A DNA stretch of 34,069 bases from Enterovibrio nigricans DSM 22720 (GTDB taxonomy: Bacteria > Pseudomonadota > Gammaproteobacteria > Enterobacterales > Vibrionaceae). Location of the stretch: assembly GCF_900167155.1 (NCBI RefSeq), contig NZ_FUXU01000049.1, positions 1 to 34,069 of the forward strand, in the 5' to 3' direction. Positions 31,240-34,069 of the stretch are shown here, in pieces. The position numbers and the translations under genes are program-made. The notes under the pieces were generated by a model. It saw only the letters and a program-made list of their open reading frames with translations, searched no databases and was not told where the DNA came from. The first letter of the stretch is position 1. Every line of letters begins with the position of its first letter.

Positions 31240-31662
31240 ATGAAGATGAAGGAATTTTTGAAGACATTCACGATTGAGCAACTGATGAGCTACGAGGCGA
31301 ACGTATGCCACGTGGCTAGGGACTTATCGGGAGCGAGTGGCATTGGTGCATTCTCATGGAAAAACGCAGACGGCTTTCCGGTGATATTCACAGATAGTAG
31401 TGAGGTGTATTCGACTGAGAAATTTCATAATTTCTATTGTGAGGTTGAGTTGTCACTCAAGGTATTTGTTGCGGTGAGTAATTTGATGGTGAGCAACGCG
31501 ATGGCGTGGAGATACTCGACCGCTCAAGAAAACCAGAAGAATGTGAATCAAGAGTTATGTGACCTATATTCGGAGATGTATCACTCACAAAGATATTGGG
31601 TGATGGATTCTGGGGTGTTCACAGATGATGAAATTGGTCAGATTCTGAAGGCAATCGACTAA
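31240..31662 (+). CDS. hypothetical protein, plus strand
   Basis: A 140-residue protein (or 138 from the ATG at 31246, which is better spaced from AGG upstream). It has a helical start (MKEFLKTFTIEQLMSYEANV), a central beta-like region (GFPVIFTDSSEVYS) and a helical end rich in Glu and Gln. It is not recognised. It diverges from the replication operon and is followed by its own terminator. Single divergent genes at this position in temperate phages are often regulators or superinfection genes, but no HTH is visible. Confidence 0.55.
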   Translation: MKMKEFLKTFTIEQLMSYEANVCHVARDLSGASGIGAFSWKNADGFPVIFTDSSEVYSTEKFHNFYCEVELSLKVFVAVSNLMVSNAMAWRYSTAQENQKNVNQELCDLYSEMYHSQRYWVMDSGVFTDDEIGQILKAID

Positions 31663-31679
31663 ATAACTCAACAAGGATG

Positions 31680-31706
31680 ATGCCAACCAATTTGGTTGGC
31701 ATTATT
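31680..31706 (+). terminator. terminator after the divergent plus-strand gene
   Basis: ATGCCAACC pairs with GGTTGGCAT around a five-base loop, followed by TATTT. It lies 18 bases after the stop codon. Confidence 0.7.
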
Positions 31707-31751
31707 TGTGCGACCCATACACAATCTGACAGTTAACAATGAGTCGCACAA
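31706..31751. repeat. inverted repeat near the right edge of the element
   Basis: TTGTGCGAC at 31706-31714 pairs exactly with GTCGCACAA at 31743-31751 across a 28-base spacer. It lies between the last phage-like gene and the low-GC unknown gene, where an element boundary is expected; its role is unknown. Confidence 0.45.
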
Positions 31752-31786
31752 CTTAATCGTACGCACTTCACTCGACCTACACACAC

Positions 31787-33735
31787 TTAACTTCTGTTTG
31801 AATTAATTTCAAATCTCATATGCCTTAGTGAATCAGATTGGATCAAACCAATTTCCATAGAATACCTAAACTCGATTGCACCAGTTGTCTGATTATCATC
31901 ACTAACTTTGAAGCTTGCATCTACAAACTTATCTTCTGCTAGTTTTTGAACCTTAATCGTGTCAAAAGCGTCTGAACTCAGTAATAGACACTCTTCGGAT
32001 TTTGCGTTTAGGTAGTACACCTTACAAGTACCTATATGGCAAATATACTCACTACAATCTTTGGCTTCAAAATGTATGTTTAATTGGGGGAAAATATTCG
32101 CGTCATATTTCGCTTTTCTAAACATAGTTAACAGTTCATTGCTGCTGACAAACATTATAGGATTGTTAATAGAATCAATCATCACGCGTATGTCATCTAG
32201 TGCTCGTAAAGCAGACGTATAACTAAATTCATAAATAAATTCCGAGTTAAATATCTCGTTAAGTATCTGAAAAGATGCATTTCTATCAACAATGTCAGAT
32301 TTAAAATCAAGGTCATTAATTGGTAGATTCGTCACGATCCCCTTAGACACCCCAGACTTATGGACACCAATCAATGATACTAACTTTTCTGCTTCGTTTG
32401 GGAGGGAATCGACTACTTCTAGTTTAAACAGAGACAACGGATATTTAAGTTCATTACAGAAAACATTAGAAGCCGCTCTAGAATAGGATGCTAGGATCGC
32501 ATCATCAATTTCAGCGACTTTTACACTTTGAGTCTGATACTCTACAATTTCCGCTATAATTTCATTCAATGAACTTTTAAAATTCTGTATTAGTGTATGA
32601 GAATCATCATCACTATAAAGAAATGATTTTTTGAGATCGCTAGATAATTCAATCCAGTTTCGGAGTTCACTAATAATGCTTTCTCTATCTCTATATGTGA
32701 AAAGTCCTGATAGCAATACTGACATCAGTTCTGTCGATAAACCCCATTTATTGGACGAGAGACTGACACATATCTGAACATAATACACACTCATACCACT
32801 AAGGCTATTCCTTTCCGATGACATGTAAGTTCGGCCAGAAATCATCCGTTCTGCATTATCTCTTTTAATACGTTCTAATATGCCCAACAATTTTGAGCCA
32901 TAGGAACTATTGTTGTTGTTGCTCTCATAGTCCTTTTGGCGGATAAAACCTTCTATAACCTTAGAAGCATTTTCGATTGAAGTTACATGCTCAATAGTAC
33001 CAGTACTATGGATCCTTTCACCATTAAGTAACTTTGAGGCTAAATTGCGACAATACGGCATATCATCTAGTGGATTTTTTATTAGCTGAGCCACGGCTAA
33101 CAATCTCAAATCCAAATTGAAATTTTCAAAACAAACTTTGATTGCCGATTCTTGACAATAGTCACTATCATTCAATACTAACATCCAAGAATTATCGGAC
33201 TTATCCCTCTCGAGATAAGTGGGATTCAGGACTAATTTCTTCCACCTATAGTGAATATAACTATTACTATCCAAGGAGAATGCCGAAGTCCAATGGTTTA
33301 GCATATCAACACACCACTCTAATGCTGATGCATTTCTATATTTCAGAGTAGAAACCAACATCATCAATGTGAATTCCATGTGGTGTGTAGATGCTAAAAG
33401 ATTAACATCATACGATGTCGGCTCTATCTCGTCAGGACATATTTGATATGACCAACCTTCCCAATGACCAACAAAATCTTTTAGTAAGTCCTCATAACTA
33501 CTTTCCAGCCTCGTACTCTCAGATTTGTTATTGGCCTTCCACTCCATTAACATAAACCAACAGTCATAACTCCCTCGAAGCAGTGCATGGACTTCCGCCC
33601 TCACTGGCTCTGCTCTCCTGGAATAAATGGATCTGTATAGACGCAGCATATCCAAGAAAAACTTTTCATTGATATCAATTTTGTCAACTGAGAGTCTTGT
33701 TAATTTATAATACTCAGTTATAAACTCTTCTAAGT
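31787..33735 (-). pseudogene. large unknown gene, 5' end cut by an IS21-family element
   Basis: The frame encodes about 650 residues of a low-GC, Ser/Asn/Leu-rich, mostly helical protein with no signal peptide, membrane segment or motif I recognise. It remains open upstream of its first ATG (33649, or TTG at 33655) through the whole stretch to the IS boundary at 33735 with protein-like content (NLEEFITEYYKLTRLSVDKI), and meets a stop only inside the IS. The true start is therefore lost. Base composition differs from the phage genes, suggesting separate acquisition. Large single unknown genes beside prophages are often defence or cargo genes; that is context only. It ends 55 bases before the plus-strand terminator region. 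Confidence 0.7.

Positions 33736-34069
<334 letters not shown>

Overview
The window looks like a chromosomal segment of a marine gammaproteobacterium, most probably a member of the Vibrionaceae. This rests on the general character of the left-hand genes (OmpA-type porin, EamA transporter, M32 carboxypeptidase, decayed PilH-like receiver). No 16S or other marker is present, so the assignment is an impression and not a proof.

Layout. (1) Positions 1-6.65 kb are host-like DNA: a hypothetical gene, two decayed genes (a response-regulator receiver and a sugar-binding/LacI-type C terminus), an EamA-family exporter, a DUF2786-type protein, an OmpA-family outer-membrane protein, a gamma-glutamylcyclotransferase-like protein, and the 5' half of a carboxypeptidase Taq (M32) gene. 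That last gene stops just before its zinc-binding HEXXH region. (2) Positions 6.65-31.7 kb are a prophage-like element, nearly all on the minus strand. Read right to left it holds a replication block (two small genes, a protein with an HTH, a small palm-polymerase-like protein); small early genes, one with a candidate -1 frameshift; two tRNAs in a hairpin-rich stretch; a head module (portal, MuF-like protein, large terminase); a 1.45-kb non-coding region with iteron-like repeats; small genes including membrane proteins; a short tyrosine recombinase embedded in the structural operon; an XkdF-like head protein; unknown structural genes; the lambda-type gpG/gpGT frameshifting tail chaperone; and the tape measure protein. 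(3) From 31.8 kb to the end is a low-GC unknown gene of at least 650 codons, cut at its 5' end by an IS21-family element whose IstB gene runs off the window.

How it works together. Portal, MuF protein, XkdF-like protein, terminase, gpG/gpGT and tape measure indicate a tailed phage with a non-contractile or contractile tail. I cannot recognise a major capsid protein, a major tail tube protein, tail-tip or fibre genes, lysis enzymes or a CI-type repressor. The element is therefore deleted, highly diverged, or dependent on another phage.

The most notable observations are: (a) three 8-bp GATACATA units that separate the HTH protein from the polymerase-like protein, where loss of one unit would fuse them into a single 597-residue protein; (b) a second candidate programmed -1 frameshift (A AAA AAG followed directly by TAA, with an SD-like GGAGG upstream) yielding a 150-residue protein; (c) a repeat-rich non-coding region with the look of an iteron origin; (d) several dense clusters of perfect hairpins.
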